Of a stretch of DNA of 64,000 nucleotides, positions 36,653-45,741 are shown piece after piece. The translations under genes and the position numbers were made by a program. Below the pieces are notes generated by a model. That model did not search any database and was not told the origin of the DNA. It saw only the letters and a program-made list of their open reading frames with translations. Within the stretch, counting starts at the first letter, position 1. The number at the start of each line of letters is the position of its first letter. The stretch comes from Arcticibacterium luteifluviistationis (GTDB taxonomy: Bacteria; Bacteroidota; Bacteroidia; Cytophagales; Spirosomataceae), in NCBI RefSeq assembly GCF_003258705.1, contig NZ_CP029480.1, positions 4,712,001 to 4,776,000 of the forward strand. The letters are read 5' to 3'.

Positions 36653-36723
36653 TTAACCCGGAAGGACTCGAACCCTCAATAAGGGCACCAAAAGCCCCTG
36701 TGTTACCATTACACCACGGGTCA
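36653..36723 (-). tRNA. tRNA-Gln (anticodon TTG)
   Basis: A full cloverleaf folds on the minus strand: acceptor TGACCCG with CGGGTTA, D stem GTG/CAC with loop TAATGGTAA, anticodon stem GGGGC/GCCCT with loop TTTTGGT (anticodon TTG), T stem GAGGG/CCTTC with loop TTCGAGT, discriminator A. The CCA end is not encoded, normal for the phylum. About 71 nt. It stands alone, not in a tRNA cluster, and I see no integrase or attachment-site duplication next to it. Confidence 0.93.
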
Positions 36724-36854
36724 ATCGTGTAATCAGGCTGCAAAAATAAGGGCAATTTCTTTTCCTGTCAAGTCATTTGTAGAAAAAATATAATATTATT
36801 TTTCTGACTAAATGTCTCGGAGGAGGTAAGCCTCTATTATACAGTCACTAAACG

Positions 36855-37739
36855 CTAAATTCCAGAAGTCTCTACTTCCGAAGAAATTTTATTTACCAAG
36901 CCTTGAAGCACTTTTCCTGGTCCACATTCTACAAAACTAGTAGCACCATCTGCCACCATATTCTGAACAGACTGTGTCCATCTTACAGGAGCGGTAAGTT
37001 GAGCTATAAGGTTTGTTTTAATCGTTGCTACGTCCGTTGATGGTTTCGCAGTTACGTTTTGATATATCGGGCATGTAGGCTCGTTAAAAGTCGTGTTTTC
37101 AATGGCTGCGGCTAGCTGCTCTCTTGCTGGCTCCATAAGCGGAGAGTGAAATGCTCCTCCTACTGGTAAAACCAAAGCTCTTTTGGCTCCAGCCTCTTTC
37201 ATTTTTTCGCAAGCTATCTCTATGCCTTTATTACTTCCAGAAATCACAAGCTGTCCTGGGCAGTTATAATTTGCGGCTACCACCACTTCTCCAGTCTCTT
37301 CGGCCACAGCAGCACATATTTCCTCTACTTTGGCATCATCTAGCCTTAAAACAGCTGCCATGGTCGACGGGTTTATTTCACAAGCCTTTTGCATAGCATC
37401 GGCACGTTGGGCTACCAAACGTAAACCATCTTCAAAAGAAAGTACACCAGCCACTACAAGTGATGAAAACTCACCTAAAGAGTGCCCTGCCACCATGTCT
37501 GCCTTGAATTCATCAGCACATAGTGCCTTAATTACAGAGTGGAGGTATACAGCAGGCTGCGTTACGTTAGTTTCTTTCAAGTCTTCGGCTGTGCCTTCAA
37601 ACATAATTTTTGTAATCTCAAAACCTAAGATTTCATTGGCTTTGTCAAAAAGTTCTTTGGCCTTCGCCGACTCTTCATAAAGCTCTTTGCCCATACCGCT
37701 AAATTGGGCTCCTTGACCAGGAAATACGTATGCTGTCAT
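36855..37739 (-). CDS. fabD: malonyl-CoA:ACP transacylase
   Basis: About 294 residues from MTAYVFPGQGAQFSGMG (an ATG at 37748 adds three). Key motifs: GQGAQ near the start, the nucleophile Ser in MVAGHSLGEFSSLV (about residue 87), the Arg of VAQRADAMQ, the catalytic His in GGAFHSPLM, and VECGPGKVLQGLV at the end. It loads malonyl groups onto acyl carrier protein for fatty acid synthesis in the cytoplasm. It follows trpA on the same strand after ~47 bases, so it may be transcribed from the trp operon; other fab genes are not in view. Confidence 0.95.
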   Translation of the reverse strand: MTAYVFPGQGAQFSGMGKELYEESAKAKELFDKANEILGFEITKIMFEGTAEDLKETNVTQPAVYLHSVIKALCADEFKADMVAGHSLGEFSSLVVAGVLSFEDGLRLVAQRADAMQKACEINPSTMAAVLRLDDAKVEEICAAVAEETGEVVVAANYNCPGQLVISGSNKGIEIACEKMKEAGAKRALVLPVGGAFHSPLMEPAREQLAAAIENTTFNEPTCPIYQNVTAKPSTDVATIKTNLIAQLTAPVRWTQSVQNMVADGATSFVECGPGKVLQGLVNKISSEVETSGI

Positions 37740-37786
37740 AATATTCAATGATTTTATATTCTATTGATTCTTGTCAGAATCTGTTT

Positions 37787-38560
37787 TTAATTCAAAACTT
37801 CGTTCAAAAAAGCTTTTGCCCCTTCCGTAGGCTCTTCACAGTCAATAGCTCGGATAAATGCACTGCCTATAATGGCTCCGTTGGCATATTGGCTGGCTTC
37901 TTTGAACGTCTCCTTATCTTTTATTCCAAAACCTATTAAGCGAGGAATTTTAAGATTCATTTTATTGACACGGTCAAAATACCCTTTCATTTCTTCCGTA
38001 ATACCAGAAGTAGAACCAGTGGTAGATGCCGAAGAAACCATGTAAACAAAGCCAGACGAGTACTCGTCAATCTCTCTAATTCTTTCTTCAGAGGTTTGTG
38101 GCGTAATCAAGAAAATATTCAACAAGCCATGCTTGTCAAAAAGTGGTTTGAAATCTTCCAAGTATTCTGCCATAGGCAGGTTTGGTAATATCAAACCATC
38201 TACACCTACTTCTTCACATTTTTGACAAAACTCAGCTACACCAAATTGAAAAACAGGATTAATATCCCCCATCAAAATGATAGGGATATTAACCTTGCTT
38301 CGCATTTCCTTTAAGTGCTCAAAAAGCAATGCCACTGACATGCCATTATTGAGTGCCCTAATGTTTGCTTTTTGAATGGTTTCACCATCCACCACGGGGT
38401 CAGAGAAAGGCATACCTATCTCCACCAAATCAGCACCACCTTCTTGAGCTGCTTCTAACAGCGGAATGGTGCTATCTAAATTTGGGAAACCTGCGGTAAA
38501 ATAGATGTTTAAAACCTCCTTAGGTTTGTCAATAAATAGTTTCTCCAGTCGATTCATCAA
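37787..38560 (-). CDS. trpA: tryptophan synthase alpha subunit
   Basis: 257 residues, a TIM barrel of normal length. Catalytic Glu48 is in DLVEIGMPFSDP and Asp59 in VVDGETIQ. The phosphate site GFGIKDKE is present. With TrpB it turns indole-glycerol phosphate and serine into tryptophan. It is separated from trpB by a small lipoprotein gene, an unusual insertion. An adjacent second ATG makes the exact first residue uncertain by one codon. Confidence 0.96.
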   Translation of the reverse strand: MMNRLEKLFIDKPKEVLNIYFTAGFPNLDSTIPLLEAAQEGGADLVEIGMPFSDPVVDGETIQKANIRALNNGMSVALLFEHLKEMRSKVNIPIILMGDINPVFQFGVAEFCQKCEEVGVDGLILPNLPMAEYLEDFKPLFDKHGLLNIFLITPQTSEERIREIDEYSSGFVYMVSSASTTGSTSGITEEMKGYFDRVNKMNLKIPRLIGFGIKDKETFKEASQYANGAIIGSAFIRAIDCEEPTEGAKAFLNEVLN

Positions 38561-38596
38561 TACGAGCTTATAATAATTTTTTGAACTATGGTTTTC

Positions 38597-39010
38597 CTAC
38601 TTTTTCCAGTAGTCTAGCACCATTACTTTATCTAAAACTGGTCCTAAACCTTCTCCAAATGCTTTGTGAGCAGGATGTGGTAAGTAAACCGCTCTTCCTT
38701 CTTCTGAGTCAAAAGTAAGGGTGAAAATATGAGTAAATCCTTCATCCAAACCTTCAGGACTGTTGTTAGTACCCCACTCAAATCCTTTGATTTCAGGAAT
38801 TTCGTTTGGTAAGTTTGCAAAGGAGGCTACTACTGCGTCTACGGCTTCTTTAGCGGCCTCATCTTTAAATTTAAACATCACCACGTGTCTAAGTTTTGCT
38901 GTATCTTCTGTCATTACTGTTTCTGTTACTTCTTCTTCTTTTGTCTCCGTTTCAGGTTGACAGGCCATTCCAAGTACCGCGATTGATAAAAATAAAAGTG
39001 TTTTTTTCAT
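38597..39010 (-). CDS. Dabb-domain (stress-responsive A/B barrel) lipoprotein inside the trp operon
   Basis: 137 residues. Lipoprotein signal MKKTLLFLSIAVLGMAC (Cys17), then an acidic linker (ETKEEEVTE). Residues ~41-135 form the Dabb ferredoxin-like barrel: LRHVVMFKFKDEA, GFEWGTNNSPEG, FTHIFTLTFDSEEG and HPAHKAFGEGLGPVLDKVMV. Dabb proteins are small dimeric barrels, some stress-induced and some enzymes; an exported, lipidated one has no known link with tryptophan. Gaps of ~40 bases on each side suggest co-transcription with trpB and trpA. Confidence 0.88.
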   Translation of the reverse strand: MKKTLLFLSIAVLGMACQPETETKEEEVTETVMTEDTAKLRHVVMFKFKDEAAKEAVDAVVASFANLPNEIPEIKGFEWGTNNSPEGLDEGFTHIFTLTFDSEEGRAVYLPHPAHKAFGEGLGPVLDKVMVLDYWKK

Positions 39011-39050
39011 TACTAAAGGGTTTGTATTTGGCCGTAGCCAAAAGGGTTGA

Positions 39051-40244
39051 TTATATATGTTTCATGTAAGTTGCTAAGTCTTTATCACCTCTTCCAGAAA
39101 GGCTCACCACCACTGTTTCGTCTTTGCCTGCGTTTAGCTTTCCTAAAACGGCCAAAGCATGGGCAGATTCTATGGCAGGAATAATGCCTTCGAGTTTTGT
39201 CAATTCAAAACCTGCAGCTAAAGCTTCTTCATCTGTGGCATCATAAAACTTGGCTCTGCCAGATTCCCAAAGGTGAGCGTGCATGGGTCCAATACCTGGG
39301 TAGTCTAAACCAGCAGATATAGAGTGAGGTTCTACCACCTGACCGTCCAATGTTTGCATCAATAGACTTTTGCTGCCATGTAAAACACCTTTTTTGCCAA
39401 GAAATGTAGTAGCCGCAGACTTATCTGTGGTGATACCATGACCAGCAGCTTCCGCAGCAATTATCTTAACAGAAGGTTCGTCTAGGTAATGGAAATAGGT
39501 ACCAGCCGCATTAGAGCCACCACCTACACAAGCCACCAAATAGTCAGGGTTTGCATTTCCTGTTTGCTCTAAAAGCTGTTTTTTTATTTCTTCTGAAATA
39601 ACCGATTGAAACCTCGCCACCATGTCTGGGTAGGGGTGAGGACCCACCACCGAGCCAATAATGTAATGCGTATCCATAGGATTATTAATCCAATGACGCA
39701 TGGCTTCGTTGGTAGCATCTTTTAAGGTTCTAGAGCCACTTTTGGCAGGTCTAACCTCGGCACCTAGCATTTTCATTCTTGCCACGTTTGGAGCTTGGCG
39801 TTCTATATCCACCTCTCCCATGTACACTATGCATTCTATGCCCATTAGAGCACATACAGTAGCGGTGGCTACACCATGCTGTCCTGCACCAGTTTCAGCT
39901 ACTATTTTATTTTTACCCAGCCTTTTGGCTAGTAATATTTGCCCTATGGTGTTGTTTACTTTGTGAGCACCTGTGTGGCACAAATCCTCTCTTTTGAGGT
40001 ATATGTTTGTCTGATACTTTTCTGAGAGCCTGTTGGCAAAGTATAAGGGCGTAGGCCTACCTACATAATTTTTTAAAAGGTCGTTAAATTCCTCTTGAAA
40101 TTCGTCCCTATAAATGATGTCTAGGTAGTTTTTGCGAAGCTCTTCCACATTAGGATAAAGCATTTCAGGAATCCACGCTCCGCCAAAGTTTCCGTAATAT
40201 CCTCTTTCGTTTACAGCAAAAGCTGAATTCTCTATTTGCAACAT
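39051..40244 (-). CDS. trpB: tryptophan synthase beta subunit
   Basis: 397 residues. PLP is bound by Lys95 in [13 protein letters not shown], and its phosphate by [13 protein letters not shown]. Also typical are [20 protein letters not shown] and [16 protein letters not shown]. It condenses indole with serine. It lies 60 bases after trpF and is followed by the Dabb lipoprotein, then trpA. Confidence 0.97.
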   Translation of the reverse strand: MLQIENSAFAVNERGYYGNFGGAWIPEMLYPNVEELRKNYLDIIYRDEFQEEFNDLLKNYVGRPTPLYFANRLSEKYQTNIYLKREDLCHTGAHKVNNTIGQILLAKRLGKNKIVAETGAGQHGVATATVCALMGIECIVYMGEVDIERQAPNVARMKMLGAEVRPAKSGSRTLKDATNEAMRHWINNPMDTHYIIGSVVGPHPYPDMVARFQSVISEEIKKQLLEQTGNANPDYLVACVGGGSNAAGTYFHYLDEPSVKIIAAEAAGHGITTDKSAATTFLGKKGVLHGSKSLLMQTLDGQVVEPHSISAGLDYPGIGPMHAHLWESGRAKFYDATDEEALAAGFELTKLEGIIPAIESAHALAVLGKLNAGKDETVVVSLSGRGDKDLATYMKHI

Positions 40245-40304
40245 GTATCGTTTATTCTCAAAATCTGAGCGGTAAAAATAGCCAAGAAGTCTTTAAAAAT
40301 GGTC

Positions 40305-40949
40305 TTAATTACTGTTTAATCCATCTAAAGCTTTTCTCAGCTGACGCAATTTTTCTATATCTTTCAAAGCAGGTTCAATTTCAAACTTGCTATTAACATC
40401 AATGCCCGTTAAAGCAGGATTGCCAATGTTTTTTAATTCCTCCATATTGCTGAGGTCTATGCCTCCGGCCAATAAGAAGGGCGTGTCTAAAGTGTATTGG
40501 TCTAATAAAGACCAATCGAAAGTTTTTCCATGACCACCGTAGCCACCTTTGGCCTTGGTGTCAAAAAGAAACTGAGTACATACTTTTTGATAAGGTGTTA
40601 CGGTTTCAAAGTCAAAGTCCTCATCTACCGAGAAGGCCTTCATTACTGAAATTTTAAGGCTCTGTAACTTTTGACAATAAACCACAGACTCACTGCCATG
40701 AAGCTGCACCATGTCTAGCTTATACTTTTTTACTTTATCTATGACAACTTCTAAGGTTTCATTCACAAAAACACCAACCTTCTTTGTGCTATTTGGGAAA
40801 TCTTGAAGTATTTCTGGAGACCAGTTTCCCGCTAAGTTCCGCGGAGACTTATGAAAGAAAATAAAACCCATATAGTCTGGTTTGACTGTCAAAACATCTT
40901 TTATGTTTTGGCTGTCTCTCATACCACAGACTTTAAGTTTCAAATTCAT
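40305..40949 (-). CDS. trpF: phosphoribosylanthranilate isomerase
   Basis: 214 residues, TIM barrel. The catalytic Cys is in KVCGMRDSQNI, and the general acid Asp in FLFDTKAKGGYGGHGKTFDW. MGFIFFHKSPRN and the phosphate motif LLAGGID are typical. Its ATG overlaps the trpC stop by four bases, so translation of the two is coupled. Confidence 0.96.
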   Translation of the reverse strand: MNLKLKVCGMRDSQNIKDVLTVKPDYMGFIFFHKSPRNLAGNWSPEILQDFPNSTKKVGVFVNETLEVVIDKVKKYKLDMVQLHGSESVVYCQKLQSLKISVMKAFSVDEDFDFETVTPYQKVCTQFLFDTKAKGGYGGHGKTFDWSLLDQYTLDTPFLLAGGIDLSNMEELKNIGNPALTGIDVNSKFEIEPALKDIEKLRQLRKALDGLNSN

Positions 40950-41743
40950 TGAGCTTCTATTTCTTTTATAAAACTATCAAGTGCTGCTCCTGGGTTCTCA
41001 GTTTTCATGAAATTTTCACCAATCAAAAAGCCTTGGTAGCCAACATCTTTTAGCTGCTTAATGGTAGCCGTTTGACTAATGCAGCTTTCAGATATCTTAA
41101 CCATTTCTGTTGGTATAACCTTTATAAGTTCCAGAGAGGCGTTTACATTGCTTTCAGCAAAGTTTTTCAAATTCCTGTTATTTACGCCAATGACGTCAAT
41201 ATGCTTCAAAGGACTCTTTTTAAGCTCTTCTTCGTTATGAATTTCTAATAAAACCTCCAAGCCTAACTCATGAGCTTTGGTACTTAAGGTGTCAATTTGC
41301 TCTGAATCTAGACATGCTGCTATCAGTAAAATGACATCAGCTCCCCACGCTTTAGCTTCATAGATTTGGTAGCTGTCTACCATGAAATCTTTTCGAAGAA
41401 TTGGCGTATTTGGGTTAGCGGCTCTAGCTTTTAGTAAATCGTCTTTACTACCACCAAAAAACTCCGTGTCTGTCAAAACACTCATGCCTGCCGCACCTGC
41501 ATCGCTATAGCCAGACGTGATTTCCGCTACGTCAGCATCAGCTTTGATGAATCCTTTTGAAGGCGATTTCCTTTTGAATTCTGCAATGATTCCGGAGGAG
41601 CCAGTTTTAGTCAAAGAAGCCTTTAACGACAAACCTTTTCTTTTGAAATGCTCTGTTGCCTGAAGGTCTGGTATAGAGACAGTCTTCTGAGCGTTTGCTA
41701 TTTCAATTTTCTTTTGTGCTACTATGGTGTCAAGAATTGTCAT
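40946..41743 (-). CDS. trpC: indole-3-glycerol phosphate synthase
   Basis: 265 residues. Catalytic Lys and Glu are in IIAEFKRKSPSKG and LRKDFMVDSYQI, with EVLLEIHNEEE, GVNNRNLKNF and ISESCI as the other barrel motifs. First visible gene of the trp run (trpC-trpF-trpB-Dabb-trpA-fabD). trpE, trpG and trpD are not upstream here, since the next gene diverges at 42028. I see no attenuator or leader peptide in the 41744-42027 spacer. Confidence 0.96.
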   Translation of the reverse strand: MTILDTIVAQKKIEIANAQKTVSIPDLQATEHFKRKGLSLKASLTKTGSSGIIAEFKRKSPSKGFIKADADVAEITSGYSDAGAAGMSVLTDTEFFGGSKDDLLKARAANPNTPILRKDFMVDSYQIYEAKAWGADVILLIAACLDSEQIDTLSTKAHELGLEVLLEIHNEEELKKSPLKHIDVIGVNNRNLKNFAESNVNASLELIKVIPTEMVKISESCISQTATIKQLKDVGYQGFLIGENFMKTENPGAALDSFIKEIEAQ

Positions 41744-42027
41744 GCTATCGATTATGATGCTTTTGAATTACAAAAGTGAGATTTTTGTACGGCTTAAGCT
41801 AAGATTCAAAACCAATTTTATGGAAAAATGTAAGCCATTTCAATCGGTTTATAACACGTAAGTTTTAAATGTATAAGGAATGTGATATGAAAAAGTAGTG
41901 GAAGATTTATAGATGAAACGTCCACAAAATGAGTTGTTTACTCGATTTAGTTCTTCTTAAAGTTTTAAGTGTGGATACTTGGCTTTATTATTGTATTTAT
42001 ACGGATATAAATCAATTTCCTAATATT

Positions 42028-42711
42028 ATGACAATTCAAAAAAGTACTTTTTTAATAGCGGGTTTTATCTCTTTAGGGATGCTTGCATGTAATTCTGACA
42101 GTGGAAGTGAATCAGCAATGACTCAGAGTGCCTCATCAACAACTGCAGCAAGTAGTGTAGTGGAGGCTCCTGCGGCAATAACTGCCACCACACCTTCGGA
42201 AGCGAGCGTTTCTCAAGTAAGTAGTCAACCTTCAGGAACAGTGGTTCATCCGCCAACTAAGCTTGGTAAGTTAATGAACCTAAGTGCTCCAGCTAATTTC
42301 AGTGCTTCTGGCTCTGGTTTGAATCCTGCTCATGGTATGCCAGGTCATAACTGTGATGTGTCTGTAGGTGCTCCTTTACCACAAGGGCCTGTAGCTCAGT
42401 CTACACCAGTAGCTTCTTCAGCTTTAGCGGCACCAAAGCCAACAGTGGCTAGTACGCCAAACTTTAAAACGAACCTCAAAAACATAAATCCAGCTCATGG
42501 TCAGCCAGGTCATGACTGTGCAGTGGCAGTGGGTGCTCCATTACCAGCAAAAGGTGCTTCGAGTGCTGCGACTCCTTCGAATGTTGCTGCTCCGGCACCA
42601 GCGTCAACGCCTAATTTTGGTTTACCTGCTAATGTAGGGAAAGTGAATCCAGCACATGGTCAGCCAGGTCATGATTGTGGAATAGCAGTAGGTGCTCCAT
42701 TACCAGGTTAA
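42028..42711 (+). CDS. lipoprotein with three NPAHGxPGHxC motifs
   Basis: 227 residues from the ATG that begins the lipoprotein signal MTIQKSTFLIAGFISLGMLAC (Cys21); an upstream ATG at 41929 would add 33 non-signal residues and is rejected. Low-complexity Ser/Thr/Ala/Pro linkers separate three copies of a 20-residue motif at ~99-118, ~154-173 and ~207-226: NPAHGMPGHNCDVSVGAPLP, NPAHGQPGHDCAVAVGAPLP and NPAHGQPGHDCGIAVGAPLP. The invariant two His and Cys suggest metal or haem binding (inference). Single copies of this motif occur in many small Bacteroidota proteins of unknown role (from memory). The downstream 333-base gap holds nothing I can identify. Confidence 0.8.
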   Translation: MTIQKSTFLIAGFISLGMLACNSDSGSESAMTQSASSTTAASSVVEAPAAITATTPSEASVSQVSSQPSGTVVHPPTKLGKLMNLSAPANFSASGSGLNPAHGMPGHNCDVSVGAPLPQGPVAQSTPVASSALAAPKPTVASTPNFKTNLKNINPAHGQPGHDCAVAVGAPLPAKGASSAATPSNVAAPAPASTPNFGLPANVGKVNPAHGQPGHDCGIAVGAPLPG

Positions 42712-43044
42712 TAGTTATACTCTTTCGATTTAATAGACTTATCAGAAGCCTTCTTCAGCAATGGAGAGGGTTTTTGTTTATAAAACTGGCTATGTGTTAG
42801 GTATTCTTAAGTCCAAGGTTTTTTTTCGAAACTCTGATTAAGGAAATGAGGTGGTTATATTAGATATGCGTTCCTTATTTTTCCTAGTTATATTTTTTGA
42901 ATAAAGTGTATAGAAAACAATAATAGTTCTTGTTGCTAAGGTCATAAAACTCAATGAACGTGGTTTTTTTAAGACACATTACCCTGTTTTGAATAAGATA
43001 TGTCAAACAAAAGCATTACCTTAAAAGTCTAATTTTGAAAAAAA

Positions 43045-43506
43045 ATGGAAAAGATAATTCTTGTATCGCTATCTATTTTACTATTCAGTTCTTGTAGAAA
43101 CAGGCCATCCTCCTCCAATAATTCCAACTACGAAACAAACAATGTAGTAGACGATGGCTTTACAAAGAAGGACAGACGTTCTAGCTCAAGTTCGGCTAAG
43201 TCGCTAAAAGTTGATGATGAGAATGTCACTATAGAAAATTATCTTCGACAAATGCCTGGTTTAAATGTAAATGGATCAGGTTACAATGCAAGTGTAACGG
43301 TTAGAGGGGTTAAGACGATGTATGGAGCTTCGGAAGTTCTTTTTGTGGTGGATGGAGTTCCTTTAAGTGGTGGTTTAGGAGAAGTACAGGCATTAGTTCA
43401 AGTTAGAGATATAGCAAATTTGACAATACTTAAAGATGGATCGGCTACTGCCTTATATGGCAATAGGGGCGGTAATGGAGTCATTATCATAAAAACTAAA
43501 AAGTGA
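43045..43506 (+). CDS. stand-alone TonB-receptor plug domain as a lipoprotein
   Basis: 153 residues. Lipoprotein signal MEKIILVSLSILLFSSC (Cys17), a Ser/Asn-rich linker to ~55, then a complete plug fold at ~60-152: VTIENYLRQMPGLNVNG, SVTVRGVKTM, EVLFVVDGVPLSGG, VRDIANLTILKDGSATALYG and GGNGVIIIKTKK. In SusC-like receptors this domain is followed by ~700 residues of barrel; here the gene stops cleanly after the plug. A possible TAATTTTG promoter element lies at 43030-43037, close to the start. It may interact with TonB or a barrel in trans; unknown. Confidence 0.8.
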   Translation: MEKIILVSLSILLFSSCRNRPSSSNNSNYETNNVVDDGFTKKDRRSSSSSAKSLKVDDENVTIENYLRQMPGLNVNGSGYNASVTVRGVKTMYGASEVLFVVDGVPLSGGLGEVQALVQVRDIANLTILKDGSATALYGNRGGNGVIIIKTKK

Positions 43507-43635
43507 TTTAAACTAAGTTTACTTAATCGACAAAAAAATTAATGGTTGATAATTACATATTAGCTACTAATAAGCTTTTTGATAAACTTGGTTCCATTAT
43601 TTTATGGCTAGAAAGAGTGCTGATTTACGAAGAGT

Positions 43636-43999
43636 ATGAAAATTAATAAAAGACATTGTTTCGCCTATTAGCAATAGTTTTTTTGTCTGTAATTCTGATA
43701 ATGCTCAAAAAGCCCTTGGTAGATATTCATCGGGCATTTGTAGTTGCCAATTCTAAAATTCTAATGGAAATAGTCAAACAAGTAGTTTGAGCTCTCATTC
43801 CAGTATTGAACTTGGCAGTTTGATGAAGGTTCTTTAAGTCTAAAAGTCTTCATGTGTAGATTCTCTGGCATTTCATGGAGGGTATTATAGCATAGAAGGT
43901 AGGTTTCACTCATACATGATAGGAAAGTATTCTAAAGCCAGATTTTGCGGAGTGGGTATTCCACAAAAAAACCTTCCCAATTTCTTGAGAAGGTTTTAA
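43636..43999 (+). pseudogene. possible decayed lipoprotein gene
   Basis: No intact ORF, but ATG at 43636 begins MKINKRH, and after a shift the frame reads CNSDNAQKALGRYSSG, then a stop, NSNGNSQTSSLSSHSSIELG, two more stops, and AFHGGYYSIEGRFHSY with GKYSKARFCGVGIPQKNLP up to ~43999. The composition (signal-like start, CNSD lipobox, Ser-rich linker, aromatic strands) resembles neighbouring lipoproteins. Three in-frame stops and at least one frameshift. It could be chance; the region is otherwise an unexplained 513-base gap. Confidence 0.3.
43965..43997. terminator. terminator at the end of the rpsL-rpsG transcript
   Basis: Stem AAAACCTTC / GAAGGTTTT with a 12-base loop, flanked by A on the left, which gives a U run for minus-strand transcripts. 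It is 23 bases beyond the rpsG stop and can also end plus-strand transcription. Confidence 0.75.
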
Positions 44000-44019
44000 T
44001 AAAGATTTGCTAAAAGCTA

Positions 44020-44490
44020 TTATCTCATTCTGAAGTGAGAGAATGCTTTGTTTGCGTCTGCCATTCTGTGCACATCGTCTTTTTTCTTAACGGCTGCACC
44101 TTCACCTTTACCTGCTGCGATAATCTCACCAGCTAAACGTTCTGTGATGGTTTTTTCTCCACGTTTCCTAGCGTAGCTAATAAGCCACTTCATGCCTAAA
44201 GACTGACGTCTTTCTACACGAACCTCGATAGGCACCTGAAAAGTAGCACCACCTACACGACGGCTTTTTACTTCAACAGATGGAGAAACATTGTTTAATG
44301 CTTTTTTCCATGTTTCAAGGCCATTTTCCTCAGTTCTTTTTTCAACTAATTCTAATGCACCGTAAAAAATGCTGTACGCCAAGCTTTTTTTACCTTGAAT
44401 CATCAAGTTATTTACAAATTTTGTAACGTTAGCATCTCTGAACTTAGGATCAGGCAATACGTAACGTTTTGGCGGTTTTCTTTTTCTCAT
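44020..44490 (-). CDS. rpsG: 30S ribosomal protein S7
   Basis: 156 residues, standard length. [19 protein letters not shown] at the start, [40 protein letters not shown] and the C-terminal [14 protein letters not shown] are diagnostic. S7 starts assembly of the 30S head on 16S rRNA. It follows rpsL by 120 bases on the same strand, but fusA, normally next, is on the opposite strand some 1.3 kb away. Confidence 0.98.
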   Translation of the reverse strand: MRKRKPPKRYVLPDPKFRDANVTKFVNNLMIQGKKSLAYSIFYGALELVEKRTEENGLETWKKALNNVSPSVEVKSRRVGGATFQVPIEVRVERRQSLGMKWLISYARKRGEKTITERLAGEIIAAGKGEGAAVKKKDDVHRMADANKAFSHFRMR

Positions 44491-44610
44491 TTCTTTGTTT
44501 TTTTAATGAGGTTTCGTTTAAATAAACTAATTCACATTACTCATTATGAGTAACATTACTTCCCTGTTTTATAAAAATGGTATTACTACCTTAATTTAAA
44601 ACAATGGGGA

Positions 44611-44994
44611 CTACTTTTTGGCTGCTTTAGGTCTCTTAGCACCATACTTAGAACGACCTTGCATTCTGCTCGCTACACCTGCTGTATCCAATGCTCCACG
44701 AACGATGTGATAACGTACACCAGGAAGATCCTTAATTCTACCACCTCTTATCAATACGATAGAGTGCTCTTGTAGATTGTGACCTTCACCCGGAATGTAT
44801 GCGTTCACTTCTTTTTGGTTTGTAAGTCTCACACGAGCTACTTTTCTAAGGGCCGAGTTTGGCTTCTTAGGAGTAGTAGTGTAAACACGTGTACAAACGC
44901 CACGACGCTGTGGGCAAGAATCCAATGCAGGAGATTTCGACTTATGCTTAAGCTGCTCTCTTCCTTTTCTTACTAACTGTTGTATAGTAGGCAT
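44611..44994 (-). CDS. rpsL: 30S ribosomal protein S12
   Basis: 127 residues from [14 protein letters not shown]; an upstream ATG at 45036 would add 14 hydrophobic residues foreign to S12 and is rejected. [20 protein letters not shown] and [20 protein letters not shown] are invariant S12 segments at the decoding centre. The streptomycin-site lysines are wild type (TPKKPNSA; the loop after RLTNQKEV is normal). First gene of an rpsL-rpsG pair. Confidence 0.98.
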   Translation of the reverse strand: MPTIQQLVRKGREQLKHKSKSPALDSCPQRRGVCTRVYTTTPKKPNSALRKVARVRLTNQKEVNAYIPGEGHNLQEHSIVLIRGGRIKDLPGVRYHIVRGALDTAGVASRMQGRSKYGAKRPKAAKK

Positions 44995-45167
44995 TGTAAA
45001 AATATAAAATGTTAAAAAAAATAAATACTCCCTCAAAAAGGGAGTGCAAAGGTACGTAAATATATTACATTCCTACACTACGACATGAAAAATACTTTAG
45101 GCAGTGTTTTGGCTTTAAATTGATGCTAAAAATGCAGTTATATTATATAGGTGTAGAATAGCCCCTT

Positions 45168-45488
45168 TTAAGCCTCTCCCATGGGTCCACCAAAGTTCAT
45201 GGGAAACGGGACGGACTCATTACTCTCTCTTATTTCGCCAAAATTGTCTTCATACTTGCTGATATTGTCTTGTAAAGCAACAAGCAGCCTTTGGGCATGT
45301 TCAGGGGTGAGTATTACCCTAGACTTGACCTTTGCTTTAGGTACGCCAGGCATTAATCTTATGAAATCAATGACAAATTCTGAGTTAGAGTGAGCGATCA
45401 TAGCAAGGTTAGCATATACCCCTTCGGCCATTTCTTCAGAAAGTTCAATGTTAATCTGTTGGTCGTTAGCTTTTGTGTTTTTTGTCAT
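45168..45488 (-). CDS. DUF3467 protein
   Basis: About 106 residues; starts at 45488 or 45506 are both possible. It contains the DUF3467 pattern: INIELSEEMAEGVYANLAMI, HSNSEFVIDFIRLMPGVPKA, KVKSRVILTPEHAQRLLVAL and QDNISKYEDNFGEI. Small, soluble and conserved in Bacteroidota; function unknown. It sits between rpsL and fusA, on the rpsL strand, and so helps to split what is usually a continuous str operon. Confidence 0.9.
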   Translation of the reverse strand: MTKNTKANDQQINIELSEEMAEGVYANLAMIAHSNSEFVIDFIRLMPGVPKAKVKSRVILTPEHAQRLLVALQDNISKYEDNFGEIRESNESVPFPMNFGGPMGEA

Positions 45489-45620
45489 TTTTTTGGCGTT
45501 TAGCAATTATGGTCAAAACTAATTAATTGTTTTTGAATGCTTGGTTTAGCTCCTTAGAATTTTATTCTAAGGCAGTGTTAATTTGTTTTTTATAAACTTA
45601 TACTCATATAGATAGTTTAT

Positions 45621-45647
45621 TTGTCAAAATAAATTGCGTACTTTTGC
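45621..45647 (+). promoter_or_regulatory. fusA promoter
   Basis: TTG at 45621 and TACTTTTG at 45639-45646, followed by CACCCCG, match the Bacteroidota sigma-70 consensus TTG...TAnnTTTG, with a slightly short 15-base spacer. It gives a ~90-base leader before fusA. Its presence fits fusA being transcribed alone. Confidence 0.65.
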
Positions 45648-45741
45648 ACCCCGAAAACAGAAAATTGACTTTTAAAGGTTTTAAGTCCTGATTCTGTTGA
45701 CAATCAACGATTTAGGTCTAAAATAAGTAAAATATTTAACA

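Noticed and set aside
36653-36723. tRNA-Gln considered as an attachment site of an integrated element
   Set aside because: No duplicated tRNA 3' end or integrase seen nearby.
36532-36732. Plus-strand ORF of 66 residues
   Set aside because: It runs antisense through the tRNA-Gln gene and its terminator.
41744-42027. Search for a trp leader peptide, attenuator or T-box ahead of trpC
   Set aside because: No Trp-rich short ORF, T-box core or terminator/antiterminator pair found in the spacer.
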